Shown: in pieces, positions 1-8,735 of the stretch | Numbering within the stretch: position 1 is the stretch's first letter | Layout of the letters: each line of letters starts with the position of its first letter | Source: Anaerococcus marasmi | GTDB taxonomy: Bacteria > Bacillota > Clostridia > Tissierellales > Peptoniphilaceae | DNA length: 64,000 bases | Reading direction: 5' to 3' | Assembly: GCF_900290195.1 (NCBI RefSeq) | Contig: NZ_OLMF01000004.1 | Location: 981,501 to 1,045,500 of the forward strand | Position numbers and translations under genes: made by a program | Notes under the pieces: model-generated | Databases searched by the model: none | What the model saw: the letters and a program-made list of their open reading frames with translations, nothing else | Told to the model about the DNA's origin: nothing

Positions 1-1391
1 AAAATGAAATCGGAGAGGATCCTATACTCTTTGAAAAAGATAAGAATAGGGAACTTTTTAAAAAAATCCAAGAAATAATAGATGAAATGGACTTTGGTGA
101 AGACTATTACATGCCATATGTAAACTTCAAAAATCTCGTCATCCACATCTATATATCAATTTTACGAATTAAAGAAGAAAAATATATAAAACTATCAAAA
201 TCAATCGAGAAAAAGATAGTATCCTACGAAGAATTTAAGATAGCAAACAAGATTGTAGACGAATTACAAGACAAACTCGGAATAAAAATTCCCAAAGATG
301 AACTAGTCTACATCACCATGCACCTAATAGCCAAAAACACAATAAGAGACCAGGAAAAGATATCTACAGACATCTTAGAAACATCTCAAGCAATAATTGA
401 TGAGATCTATAGAGTCTCAAAATATGACTTTAGGGCAAATATAGACTTCTATTTCGCCTTAGCCATCCACCTAGGACCTTTGATAAATAGAATAAAATAC
501 GGTTTTAACATGAAAAACCCAATCCTAGATGACATCAAAGATAACAAAATACCATACCTTCTGGCAACAATTGGATCGAATGTAATAAACGAAAAATATA
601 ACACAAAACTATCCGAAGATGAAATAGGCTACATAGCCCTCCATATCATGGCGGCTATGAACTCAAATACCACAAACACTAAAAATATACTAATAATATG
701 TGGGTCTGGTAACTCTTCGGCCCAGATAATGAAATCACAGCTAAATAGGCAATTTAAAGACAGTATAGATAGCATCAATACAACAGATTTAAGAAGTCTA
801 GAAAAAATCAATATGAGAAACTACGACCTTATAATCTCATCTGTAAAACTAGACAACGCATTTGACCTACCTATAGTCTATGTTGATGTAATCTTTTCTA
901 AGGTTGACTTTGACAATATAAAAATTGCTCTAGATGACAGTAAACTAGGCAAAATATACGATATCTTTGCAAACTCGGTATTTATAAAAACGGACAAATT
1001 TACAAACAAACTAGAAGTTCTTAAGTTTATAGCAGAAATAATCGAAGATAAATCAAATATCAAAAAAGAAAAAGCCTTAAATCAACTAAAAAAACGTGAA
1101 GAAATAGGAAATACTTCTTTTGATAATATAGCAATCCCTCACATTCTAGATCAAGTAAAGGGAAGCTCCTACTCGATAATTATAATCTTAGACAAATTTA
1201 TAAAATGGAACGATAAAAAGATTAAGTTAGTATATTCACTAGTTATTGGAGATAACATTGGAGATATGAGTCTCTACTATGAAAAACTCGGAGAATTCCT
1301 ATCCGAGCAAACAACCATAAGCAAGGCATTAGAAACCAAAGATTCTATGGAATTTATGAACGTATTTATGAAAGGAGAAAATAATGGATAA
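1..1391 (+). CDS. PRD-domain transcription regulator with EIIB/EIIA-like domains (LicR/MtlR type), 5' partial
   Basis: The reading frame is open from base 3 with no stop, so the N-terminal helix-turn-helix domains lie upstream of the window. Numbering from the Met at 87, two PTS regulation domains are visible, each with two conserved-type histidines: H20 and H79, then H128 and H186. A GatB/EIIB-like fold follows with C205 in an ILIICGSG motif, then an EIIA-like domain with H352 in an IPH motif. In this family, phosphorylation by HPr and EIIB controls activation of a sugar PTS operon. It overlaps the IIA gene by 8 bp, so it probably regulates the downstream operon and is transcribed with it. 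The exact sugar cannot be read from the sequence. Confidence 0.9.
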   Translation, partial: NEIGEDPILFEKDKNRELFKKIQEIIDEMDFGEDYYMPYVNFKNLVIHIYISILRIKEEKYIKLSKSIEKKIVSYEEFKIANKIVDELQDKLGIKIPKDELVYITMHLIAKNTIRDQEKISTDILETSQAIIDEIYRVSKYDFRANIDFYFALAIHLGPLINRIKYGFNMKNPILDDIKDNKIPYLLATIGSNVINEKYNTKLSEDEIGYIALHIMAAMNSNTTNTKNILIICGSGNSSAQIMKSQLNRQFKDSIDSINTTDLRSLEKINMRNYDLIISSVKLDNAFDLPIVYVDVIFSKVDFDNIKIALDDSKLGKIYDIFANSVFIKTDKFTNKLEVLKFIAEIIEDKSNIKKEKALNQLKKREEIGNTSFDNIAIPHILDQVKGSSYSIIIILDKFIKWNDKKIKLVYSLVIGDNIGDMSLYYEKLGEFLSEQTTISKALETKDSMEFMNVFMKGENNG

Positions 1392-1716
1392 TGAAAAAAC
1401 CTACGAATTAGCCTTCAATATCATAGTCCATGCTGGAGAAAGCAGAAGCTTATCTTCAGAGGCAATGGATGCCGCAGAAAACTATAATTTTGAAAAGGCA
1501 GAAGACCTATTGAAACAAGCAAACGAACAATTCTTAACATGCCACGAAATTCAAACAGAGATGTTAACAAAAGAAGCAAACGGCGAAAAAAACGACCTAA
1601 ACATTATACTAATACATGCTCAAGATCATTTGACCATGGCAAACATATCCATGAAAAACGCAAAAAGATGGATTTGGATGAATAAGAAAATAAAAAAACT
1701 GGAGGAAAATCAATAG
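1384..1716 (+). CDS. PTS lactose/cellobiose-family EIIA component
   Basis: This 110-residue all-helical protein matches the LacF/CelC family in length and pattern. H78, in the motif IHAQDHL, is at the same position as the phosphorylated histidine of LacF, and D81 matches the conserved acidic residue of that motif. It would receive phosphate from HPr and pass it to the IIB protein encoded at 2632. The start overlaps the end of the regulator, which suggests coupled translation. Lactose, cellobiose and chitobiose IIA proteins cannot be told apart by eye. The GH35 gene at the end of the operon points to a galactoside. Confidence 0.93.
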   Translation: MDNEKTYELAFNIIVHAGESRSLSSEAMDAAENYNFEKAEDLLKQANEQFLTCHEIQTEMLTKEANGEKNDLNIILIHAQDHLTMANISMKNAKRWIWMNKKIKKLEENQ

Positions 1717-1722
1717 ATATAT

Positions 1723-2622
1723 ATGGTAAAAAGAATAATAAGCTCAACTTCTTCAGAAATCTTAAATTTTACTCCAAAAGAGCTCAAAGAAAGCATAAGG
1801 GCTAGCGAAGGGAGAGTAATAGTTTCAGAGAATGTAGTTTGTAGAGAAAGCTTCCTTGGTGATGTTACAAACTCAGAAGTCGCTAGGGCCTTTGGCGCTG
1901 ATATGATTTTGTTAAATGCCTTTGATGTCTTCAACCCTTTCATAAGTGGTCTTGAAACAAAAGGAAAGAATACAATTAACAAATTACATAAATTGATTGG
2001 AGCTCCTATTGGCTTAAATTTAGAACCATGTGATCAAAATGCTAAAATGCAAGATCAAAAAGTTGAAATCGAAAAAGGTAGGATTGTTTATAAAGAAAGC
2101 CTAGAGGAAGCGGCAAGGTTAGGTTTTGACTTTGTTTGCCTGACAGGTAATCCAGGCACTGGAGTTACAAACGAAAAAATAGCTGAATCAATAAAAGCTG
2201 CCAAGAAGTATTTTAACGGCTTAATCATAGCTGGTAAAATGCACTCATCAGGAGTTAAGGAATCTGTAACTAGCAAAGAGAGCATAGAAACCTTTGTAAA
2301 GGCAGGTGCAGATATCATACTTCTACCAGCAGTTGGAACCGTACCCGGCTTTGATAGCGAGTTACTTAAGAGGGCTGTAAAAATCGCTCACGCATACGAT
2401 GCCCTAGTTATGACAGCTATTGGCACAAGCCAAGAAGGTTCTAGTAAGGAGACTATAAGGCAAATTGCCCTTATAAACAAAATATGTGGTGTAGATATCC
2501 AACATATTGGTGATGCTGGTTATGCCGGTCTTGCTCCGGCAGAAAATATATACGAACTTAGCAAGGTTATAAGAGGAATAAGACATACAGCTTCTGTTAT
2601 GTCTAGGTCAATAAATAGATAG
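1723..2622 (+). CDS. TIM-barrel protein of unknown function found in PTS operons (DUF7916-like)
   Basis: This 299-residue soluble protein has alternating beta-alpha units and phosphate-binding-like glycine segments (GNPGTGVTNE near 145 and a GDAGYAGL stretch near 270), consistent with a TIM barrel. I recall this family, sometimes misnamed PEP phosphonomutase or haloacid dehalogenase, as a frequent member of lactose/cellobiose-type PTS operons. No reaction is established to my knowledge. The only possible standard start in frame after a TAG at 1714 is the ATG at 1723. The GGAGG at 1701-1705 is 17 bp away, unusually far. Its place between IIA and IIB suggests a role in handling the phosphorylated sugar, which is inference. 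Confidence 0.75.
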   Translation: MVKRIISSTSSEILNFTPKELKESIRASEGRVIVSENVVCRESFLGDVTNSEVARAFGADMILLNAFDVFNPFISGLETKGKNTINKLHKLIGAPIGLNLEPCDQNAKMQDQKVEIEKGRIVYKESLEEAARLGFDFVCLTGNPGTGVTNEKIAESIKAAKKYFNGLIIAGKMHSSGVKESVTSKESIETFVKAGADIILLPAVGTVPGFDSELLKRAVKIAHAYDALVMTAIGTSQEGSSKETIRQIALINKICGVDIQHIGDAGYAGLAPAENIYELSKVIRGIRHTASVMSRSINR

Positions 2623-2631
2623 GAGATAAAA

Positions 2632-2946
2632 ATGACACAAAAAACAATTATGCTTGCATGCGATGCAGGAATGAGCACAAGTCTACTCGTTAACAAAATG
2701 AAAAAGGTTGCGAAGGAAAAGAATTTAGATTACAAAATCTTTGCAACTCCCGTTTCACACGCTGATTCTTATTTGGAAAAAGAAGAGATAAACCTCGTCC
2801 TCCTAGGACCTCAAGTTAGATATATGTTAAAGGATATGAAGGCAATATTTGACCCAAAGGGAATCCCTGTTGAGGTAATACCTATGACAGATTATGGAAT
2901 GATGAATGCCAAAAATGTACTAGCCCTAGCTGAGAGTTTACTCTAA
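2632..2946 (+). CDS. PTS lactose/cellobiose-family EIIB component
   Basis: At 104 residues it matches the small single-domain CelA/ChbB-type IIB proteins. C10 sits in the motif MLACDAGMSTS, the phosphocysteine loop of the family. It would take phosphate from the IIA at 1384 and phosphorylate the sugar during transport by the IIC at 2976. A good ribosome binding site (AGGAG) precedes the ATG, 9 bp after the TIM-barrel gene. Confidence 0.93.
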   Translation: MTQKTIMLACDAGMSTSLLVNKMKKVAKEKNLDYKIFATPVSHADSYLEKEEINLVLLGPQVRYMLKDMKAIFDPKGIPVEVIPMTDYGMMNAKNVLALAESLL

Positions 2947-2975
2947 TGGGCAAGCTGAAATAATGGGAGATTATT

Positions 2976-4343
2976 ATGAACAATAAATTTATGGATTTTA
3001 TGAGCCAAAAATTGATGCCCCTAGCTACAAAAATTAGTAACTTAAAATACCTAAAGGTCCTACGTAATGCGTTCATTTCAACTATGCCAATAGTTATGTG
3101 TGGATCTATAGCTCTTTTAATCAACGCCTTTCTTGTTGATTTCCCTCAACAATTTGGTTTTACAGGTATAACAGAAACATTCCAATGGTTGGTTGATATA
3201 AACAACTTAATTTTTAATGGTTCCTTAGCTATAGTTTCCATAGTATTTGTCTTTGCCCTAGGATATAACATAGCAAAATCAAATGATGTTGACAAACTTT
3301 CCGGCGCCTTGGTTGCCCTTTCATCATTTGTTATTAGTATAGGTAATTCATTAGTGAAGGAGTTTGATATAGCAGGTCTTTCTACTGAAGTTGCTGATGC
3401 TCTTAACAATGTTGATGGCGTATCCTTTGTTGATGGTAAACTATCAGTTCTAGTCAGTGGCCTAATCCCAGGTGAGTCTATAAACTCCAAAGGATATTTT
3501 ACAGCAATGCTTGTGGGATTCTTATCAGTTATTATTTATTGTAAACTAATGAAAAAAGATATAACTATCAAACTACCAGATACAGTTCCACCTGCTATAG
3601 CGGTACCATTCACTTCAATTATACCAGCCCTAACATCAATTTACTTAGTTTCAATACTGACCTACCTATTCCAAAAATTCACAGGTCAACTAATAATTGA
3701 CTGGATCTATGATGTACTCCAAGCACCACTTTTAGGTATATCACAAAACATGTTTGCTGTTATATTTGTAGCCTTCTTAACCCAATTATTCTGGTTCTTT
3801 GGAATCCACGGAGGAAATGTAATGGCACCAATTATGGAAGGTGTATTTGGCGTAGCCTTGTTATCAAACCTTGAAGCCTTCCAAAATGGAACTGAAATCC
3901 CTTATCTGTGGACAAGCGCATCCTACTCAGCTTATGTATGGTATGCTACCCTAGGTTTATTGATAGCTATCTTTATTAAATCAAGAAATAACCACTTTAG
4001 AGAAGTAGCAAAATTAGGAATAATGCCATGTATCTTTAACATAGGTGAACCTGTCATGTATGGCTTACCTACAGTTTTAAACCCATTGTTATTTATACCA
4101 TTTATACTATGCCCAGTTGTCCTATCTGCAGTAGCCTATCTTGCCACTTACTTTGGTCTGGTAGCTCCTGTCACTCAAAATGTAGCCTGGGTAATGCCAC
4201 CAATACTCTATGGTTTCTTCTCAACCGCCTATGATTGGAGATCAATTATCTTATCAGTAGTTAACCTACTTTTAGCAGTGATTATTTACTATCCATTCGT
4301 AGCTCTAGGAAATAACCCTAAATATATAAAAGAAGTTAAATAA
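2976..4343 (+). CDS. PTS lactose/cellobiose-family EIIC permease
   Basis: This 455-residue polytopic membrane protein has about ten hydrophobic segments. It carries the family motifs FWFFGIHGGNVMAP near residue 268 and NIGEPVMYGLP near 355, with the glutamate that binds sugar hydroxyls in ChbC-type structures. It is the sugar channel of the PTS, in the cytoplasmic membrane. The length is typical for a single-domain IIC. The order IIA, TIM-barrel, IIB, IIC on one strand with short gaps supports a single operon. Confidence 0.93.
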   Translation: MNNKFMDFMSQKLMPLATKISNLKYLKVLRNAFISTMPIVMCGSIALLINAFLVDFPQQFGFTGITETFQWLVDINNLIFNGSLAIVSIVFVFALGYNIAKSNDVDKLSGALVALSSFVISIGNSLVKEFDIAGLSTEVADALNNVDGVSFVDGKLSVLVSGLIPGESINSKGYFTAMLVGFLSVIIYCKLMKKDITIKLPDTVPPAIAVPFTSIIPALTSIYLVSILTYLFQKFTGQLIIDWIYDVLQAPLLGISQNMFAVIFVAFLTQLFWFFGIHGGNVMAPIMEGVFGVALLSNLEAFQNGTEIPYLWTSASYSAYVWYATLGLLIAIFIKSRNNHFREVAKLGIMPCIFNIGEPVMYGLPTVLNPLLFIPFILCPVVLSAVAYLATYFGLVAPVTQNVAWVMPPILYGFFSTAYDWRSIILSVVNLLLAVIIYYPFVALGNNPKYIKEVK

Positions 4344-4354
4344 TAGGATTTGTT

Positions 4355-6109
4355 GTGAACGAAATTAAAATTACAGAAGATTTTATAATTAATGGTGAGA
4401 AAGTCAAACTTATATCAGGAGCAGTCCACTATTTTAGGATTGTTCCTGAATATTGGGCTGACACCCTAAAAGATTTAATAGATATGGGCTGTAATTGTGT
4501 AGAGACCTATATACCACGGAATTTACACGAGCCCTTCCACAATAAATTTGACTTTTCTTACATAAAAGACTTGGAAAAATTCATAAAACTAGTAGATGAC
4601 CTAGGACTCTATCTAATTATTAGACCTTCCCCATATATTTGTGCAGAATGGGAATTTGGTGGTCTGCCTGCCTGGTTACTAAAAGAAAATAACATAAGGC
4701 TTAGGACAGATGATGAAAAATACCTATCCTATGTAGATAATTATTACTCAGTTTTAATTCCAAAGATAGCAAAATACCAGTGGACTAAATCTGGTCCAAT
4801 AATTCTAGTCCAGTTGGAAAATGAATACGGTTCTTATAGGGAGAATAAAAACTACCTAAAAAAGCTTCACAATATGCTTTTAAAATACGGTATAGAAGTA
4901 CCAATCTTCACATCTGATGGCACTTGGCCCGAAGCCCTAGAGGCAGGTTCTTATACTGAAAACGGAGTATTTCCTCTTGCAAACTTTGGTTCAGACCCAA
5001 AAACAAATATAAAAGAATTAGAGAAATTTAAAAATAAATATGGGATCAAAAGCCCAATAATGTGTATGGAATTTTGGGATGGTTGGTTTAATAAGTGGGG
5101 TCAAGAAATCATAAGGCGTGACCCAATTGATCTTGCCAGTGACGCTAAAGAAATGCTAGATCTAGGAAGTATAAATTTTTATATGTTCCAAGGAGGAAGT
5201 AATTTTGGCTTTATGAATGGATGTTCAGCTAGAGGAGAGAAAGACTTCCCTCAGATTACTTCATACGATTATGACGCAATCTTAACAGAAGCCGGTCAAA
5301 AGACAGAAAAATATCACTTATTAAGGGAAATAATAACAAAGAAAAGTGACATTTTGCCAAACAGAAGAAAACTAAGCCAATATGATGATATTAAGCTAAA
5401 CAGGAAAGTTTCTCTATTTTCAACCCTAGATACAATTTCTAAAAAAATTGAAAATACAAATACCTTATCCTTCGAAAACCTAGATCATTATTATGGCTAT
5501 GTGATATATGAACATAAGTTTTCGACTTCTAATGATGAATTAAGAATGAGGATAATCGACGCTAGGGATAGGGCCAAGATATATTTAAATGACGATTATG
5601 TAAAGACCCAATACCAAGATGAAATAGGCGAAGAAATTATTCTTTCAGCAAAAAAAGGTGAGGAAAACAATCTAAAAATACTAGTTGAAAATATGGGTCG
5701 AGTAAATTACGGGTACAAACTTGAAGCCTATAGCCAGAAAAAAGGCATAAAAAGAGGTGTTATGCTAGATATCCACTTCACAGATGACTGGACCCATTAC
5801 TGCATAGATTTTGATAAAATTTCTGATATTAATTGGAAGGGAGTCTACAAGGAAGGACCAGCCTTCTATGAATATATACTAGAAACAGAAAATCCAATGG
5901 AAAGTTATATAAATCTTGAAGGCTTTGGAAAGGGGATTGTTCTAGTAAATGGATTTAACCTTGGCAGATTTTATAATCTAGGACCTAGCTTATCCTTGTA
6001 TCTACCAGGTTCTATCCTAAGAAAAGGTAAAAATCAAATAATAGTATTTGAAACCGAATCTATTTACCAAGAAAAACTAATATTTAATTCATCCCCCGTA
6101 AATAAATAG
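4355..6109 (+). CDS. Glycoside hydrolase family 35 beta-galactosidase, intracellular
   Basis: The 584-residue protein opens with the GH35 barrel (GAVHYFRI, IRPSPYICAEWEFGGLPAWLL). The acid/base glutamate is E157 in QLENEYGSY and the likely nucleophile is E239 in MCMEFWDGW. C-terminal jelly-roll domains follow from about residue 370. It has no signal peptide or sortase motif, so it should act in the cytosol on sugar imported by the upstream PTS. Family members cleave terminal beta-galactose, often Gal-beta-1,3-GlcNAc/GalNAc of host glycans. The start is GTG at 4355 with only a weak AGGA upstream. A GH35 instead of the usual GH1 phospho-beta-galactosidase beside a lactose-type PTS is notable. 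Confidence 0.9.
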   Translation: MNEIKITEDFIINGEKVKLISGAVHYFRIVPEYWADTLKDLIDMGCNCVETYIPRNLHEPFHNKFDFSYIKDLEKFIKLVDDLGLYLIIRPSPYICAEWEFGGLPAWLLKENNIRLRTDDEKYLSYVDNYYSVLIPKIAKYQWTKSGPIILVQLENEYGSYRENKNYLKKLHNMLLKYGIEVPIFTSDGTWPEALEAGSYTENGVFPLANFGSDPKTNIKELEKFKNKYGIKSPIMCMEFWDGWFNKWGQEIIRRDPIDLASDAKEMLDLGSINFYMFQGGSNFGFMNGCSARGEKDFPQITSYDYDAILTEAGQKTEKYHLLREIITKKSDILPNRRKLSQYDDIKLNRKVSLFSTLDTISKKIENTNTLSFENLDHYYGYVIYEHKFSTSNDELRMRIIDARDRAKIYLNDDYVKTQYQDEIGEEIILSAKKGEENNLKILVENMGRVNYGYKLEAYSQKKGIKRGVMLDIHFTDDWTHYCIDFDKISDINWKGVYKEGPAFYEYILETENPMESYINLEGFGKGIVLVNGFNLGRFYNLGPSLSLYLPGSILRKGKNQIIVFETESIYQEKLIFNSSPVNK

Positions 6110-6378
6110 GTAATACAAATATTTTTAGCATTTCTATACATTTGCAGTGAATTAGAAAGTAAAAAGTTGAGATTTTATGAAAGAAGACAAAAAAGACCCA
6201 TATCTTAACTTAGGTATTTTTGATATTATTAAAATTTTAGAAGAAAATACCGTGAACGTTTGACTTTGGAATATTTATATTCTTGATGATGAGTATTGAT
6301 TATAATCTTTCCTATAAAGATGATGGTAATTTTTAGCATAATTTTAATATTTCAGATCTGACTTTTATTTCCCTATTA

Positions 6379-6405
6379 CCGGCCTAATTAAGGTCGGCTT
6401 TCTTT
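6379..6405 (+). terminator. Probable intrinsic terminator of the PTS/GH35 operon
   Basis: CCGGCCT and AGGTCGG form a 7-bp stem (one G-U pair) around a 5-nt loop, followed by a T-rich run. It lies about 270 bp after the GH35 stop and is the first convincing terminator there. Confidence 0.55.
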
Positions 6406-6520
6406 CTATGATAAATGAACCTACAAGACGAAATCTATATAAAGAGCAAGTCCCTTTCACAGATAATATTTAAAAGCTTTAGAAAATACTACTTTGCCTT
6501 CTTCTACAGTCGTTACTAGT

Positions 6521-6595
6521 ATGGAAAGCTTAGAATATGATGAAACTCAGGACAATTACATAAGGAAAAAGATGGTGATGTTGCAGAATAGGTAA
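6521..6595 (+). pseudogene. Possible IS1182-type transposase fragment
   Basis: A 24-codon stretch contains SLEYDETQDNYIRKK, similar to my memory of the internal region of IS1182-family transposases (LEYDEEtDsYiCpnGk). Flanking frames are broken by stops. It is only a remnant, and the call rests on one short motif. Confidence 0.35.
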
Positions 6596-6620
6596 ATCTA
6601 TTCTGCACATCACTTTTTTC
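6575..6620. terminator. Strong hairpin with T run, probable terminator
   Basis: Arms at 6575-6591 and 6598-6613 pair almost perfectly (one bulged base), followed by TTTTTT at 6614-6619. The left arm is preceded by A-rich sequence, so it could act in both directions. It overlaps the 3' end of the IS1182-like fragment and may be the relic of the element's own terminator. Confidence 0.6.
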
Positions 6621-6712
6621 TTGTAAATCTGTATCAAGCCATTAATTTTCTTGGATAGTAAAATTAAGCTAGACACTTTTAAATTAAATAGAAAACGTTA
6701 AGGGGTATCAAA

Positions 6713-6865
6713 ATGGCTTACAATCATCTGACTATAAAAGAGTTAATTTGGATAGAGCAATACTATAAATCTGTAGAAAAAGTTACAACTATAGCAAAAT
6801 ACTTATCAAGAACAAGTCAAACCCTATACAAGGTCATAAATTGGCTGAAAATTGAAATTAAATAA
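6713..6865 (+). pseudogene. N-terminal fragment of an IS30-family transposase
   Basis: Fifty codons begin MAYNHLTIKELIWIEQYYKS and continue to TIAKYLSRTSQTLYKVINWL. This matches the N-terminal helix-turn-helix region of IS30-type transposases (hLTikErl.Ie.y, iAk.LgRs..Ti...I). The frame stops at 6863, and no DDE catalytic region follows. The repeat at 6868 begins immediately after, which suggests truncation by rearrangement. Confidence 0.7.
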
Positions 6866-6867
6866 GA

Positions 6868-7190
6868 ATACAGCATATACTTTAGCATATCTTCCAAATA
6901 ACCTTTACCGACTAGCATGTATAATCAGAGTGAGCGTTAAGAAAATTTATCTGTTTGAGCGTAGCGAGTTATAAATTTTTAGCGAATGATGATTAGGAAT
7001 CCCCAACATTAAAATAAACTAAAACGAAGAAGTTCTGCCTACTAAAAAAGATTGGCGTTAAGCCAATCAACTGCTTCCGCACTCTGCAAGAGCCGTTTGT
7101 GGGGTGTAACGTAGAGGGGGTTTAAGGGGGAGGCCGATGAGGGGGAATCGGAACCCCCTTGGGCCTCCCCCTTTGAACGAAGGGATATTT
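6868..7190. repeat. Dispersed palindromic repeat, copy A
   Basis: The first 220 bp match, in inverted orientation, the repeat at 18115-18445. Shared parts include a hairpin around 6910-6995 with apical motif TTTGAGCGTAGCGAGTTA, the hairpin GATTGGCGTTAAGCCAATC near 7050, and a G-rich inverted repeat near 7115-7185 (AGGGGGAGGCC and its complement). It sits between the convergent 3' ends of the PTS region and trkH. No open reading frame is evident. It is not a known element to me. Confidence 0.75.
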
Positions 7191-7275
7191 TTAAATTAAA
7201 ATTATTTTTTATTATTCAGACATATTTATATATAAAATATTTTTAGTATTAGATATTTTAGAAAAAATATCTCCC

Positions 7276-8733
7276 CTACTTCCTAATATTCCTATAAGTC
7301 CCCGCCGAAAACAATAATATCATCGGATATAGTTCCAATCTTCCAAATAACATGGCAAAGGTCAGAGTTAGTTTTGATAGTTTGCTCATTGCCTCAAAAC
7401 TTGTTACTGGGCCGAAGTCTATTAGTCCTGGACCTACGTTATTGAAGGTTGTGGCCACTGCTGAGAAGGCTGATTCGAAGTTATTTGTCTCAAGGGTTAC
7501 TATTAGCATAAAGATTATAAATAAGAAGATATAAACCAAGATGTATCTGTTTATGGATTCTTCTACTTCCTTGTCTACTCTTTTACCGTCCATTTTGTTT
7601 ACACTTACCCTAAGTGGATTTAGGGCTTTTCTTATTTGGTTTAGGGCTGATTTGAATAGTACTACAAATCTAGAAACTTTTATACCACCTGCAGTTGATC
7701 CTGCACAGCCTCCGACAAACATCAAAAATATCAAGATATGTCTAGAAAAAAGTGGCCAGGCCCCATAGTCTAGGGATACGTATCCTGTCGTAGTTATAAT
7801 TGAGGATACTGTAAATAGAGAAGTCACTCCAGTAAAAAACGAGCTATCGTACATACTTCTTATGTTAAAGAAGATAAGTAGAACAGACATAGCTACTATG
7901 CCCAAGTACCAATAAAGCTCCTCACTTTTGAATGCTTGTCTAGCTGATCTTATGAGTGAAAAATAATAAATATTAAAGTTGATCCCGAAGGCAAGCATGG
8001 CTATAGATAAGACTATCTCAATATATCTTGAATTGTAATACCCAATAGATGCGGCCTTATTAGAAAATCCTCCAGTTCCAGCTGTTCCCATAGCGTGAAT
8101 AATCGCATCAAATAAATTCATTCCTCCAAAAAGTAGAAAGATTATTGTAATTACAGTAAGGGCTATATACATCAGATAAAGGACTCTTGCTGTATGGGAT
8201 AATTTGGGTGTAATCTTGCCAAAGGTTGGTCCTGGTACTTCTGCCTGCATTAGGGAAGATGACTCCTTGTTAGCCTTTGGCATTATAGCAAGGGTAAATA
8301 CCAAGATTCCCATTCCTCCTATAAAGTGGGAGAAGGACCTCCAAAAAATAATCGAATTAGGAAGAAGCTCCACGTTAGACGCAACTGAAGCTCCACAAGT
8401 AGTAAAGCCACTCGCCATCTCAAAAAATGCATCGACAAAGCTTGGATAGTTACTTGCTGTTAGATAAAGTGGAATTGCTCCTATCAGAGAAAATATTATC
8501 CAACATGAAGCTGTGATAAACATGGCCTCCTTAGTGAAAATATGGCCCTTAGATGCGCCAGTTCTTACTAGAAAAGTGCCTAAAACAAAGGCTAAAATAA
8601 TCGGTATTACAAAATTTCTTAAATCTATTAAACTATCCCTATATATTAGACCTACAAGTAATGGGAAAAGCATTAGCATAGCCAAAACCTGCATAAGTCT
8701 TCCTATAGTATACTTTACAATTGATCCGTTCAT
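7276..8733 (-). CDS. trkH: TrkH/KtrB-family potassium uptake channel subunit
   Basis: The 485-residue protein has about ten membrane segments and four selectivity-filter loops: SGFTTCGASV, TAGTGGFSNKA, IITTTGYVS and TFNNVGPGL. These are the four glycine-centred loops that line the K+ pore in TrkH/KtrB. The ATG at 8733 has a GGAG box and lies 2 bp after the trkA stop, so the two are co-transcribed with trkA first. It works in the membrane together with the cytosolic TrkA ring. Confidence 0.93.
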   Translation of the reverse strand: MNGSIVKYTIGRLMQVLAMLMLFPLLVGLIYRDSLIDLRNFVIPIILAFVLGTFLVRTGASKGHIFTKEAMFITASCWIIFSLIGAIPLYLTASNYPSFVDAFFEMASGFTTCGASVASNVELLPNSIIFWRSFSHFIGGMGILVFTLAIMPKANKESSSLMQAEVPGPTFGKITPKLSHTARVLYLMYIALTVITIIFLLFGGMNLFDAIIHAMGTAGTGGFSNKAASIGYYNSRYIEIVLSIAMLAFGINFNIYYFSLIRSARQAFKSEELYWYLGIVAMSVLLIFFNIRSMYDSSFFTGVTSLFTVSSIITTTGYVSLDYGAWPLFSRHILIFLMFVGGCAGSTAGGIKVSRFVVLFKSALNQIRKALNPLRVSVNKMDGKRVDKEVEESINRYILVYIFLFIIFMLIVTLETNNFESAFSAVATTFNNVGPGLIDFGPVTSFEAMSKLSKLTLTFAMLFGRLELYPMILLFSAGTYRNIRK

Positions 8734-8735
8734 AT

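Larger units (their letters stand above)
6110..6880. other. Intergenic decay region with transposase fragments
   Basis: No intact gene is seen. A 28-codon open stretch at 6177-6263 (MKEDKKDPYL start) is not recognised. Two transposase fragments and a terminator are listed separately. The rest is AT-rich without further structure that I can support. Confidence 0.5.
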
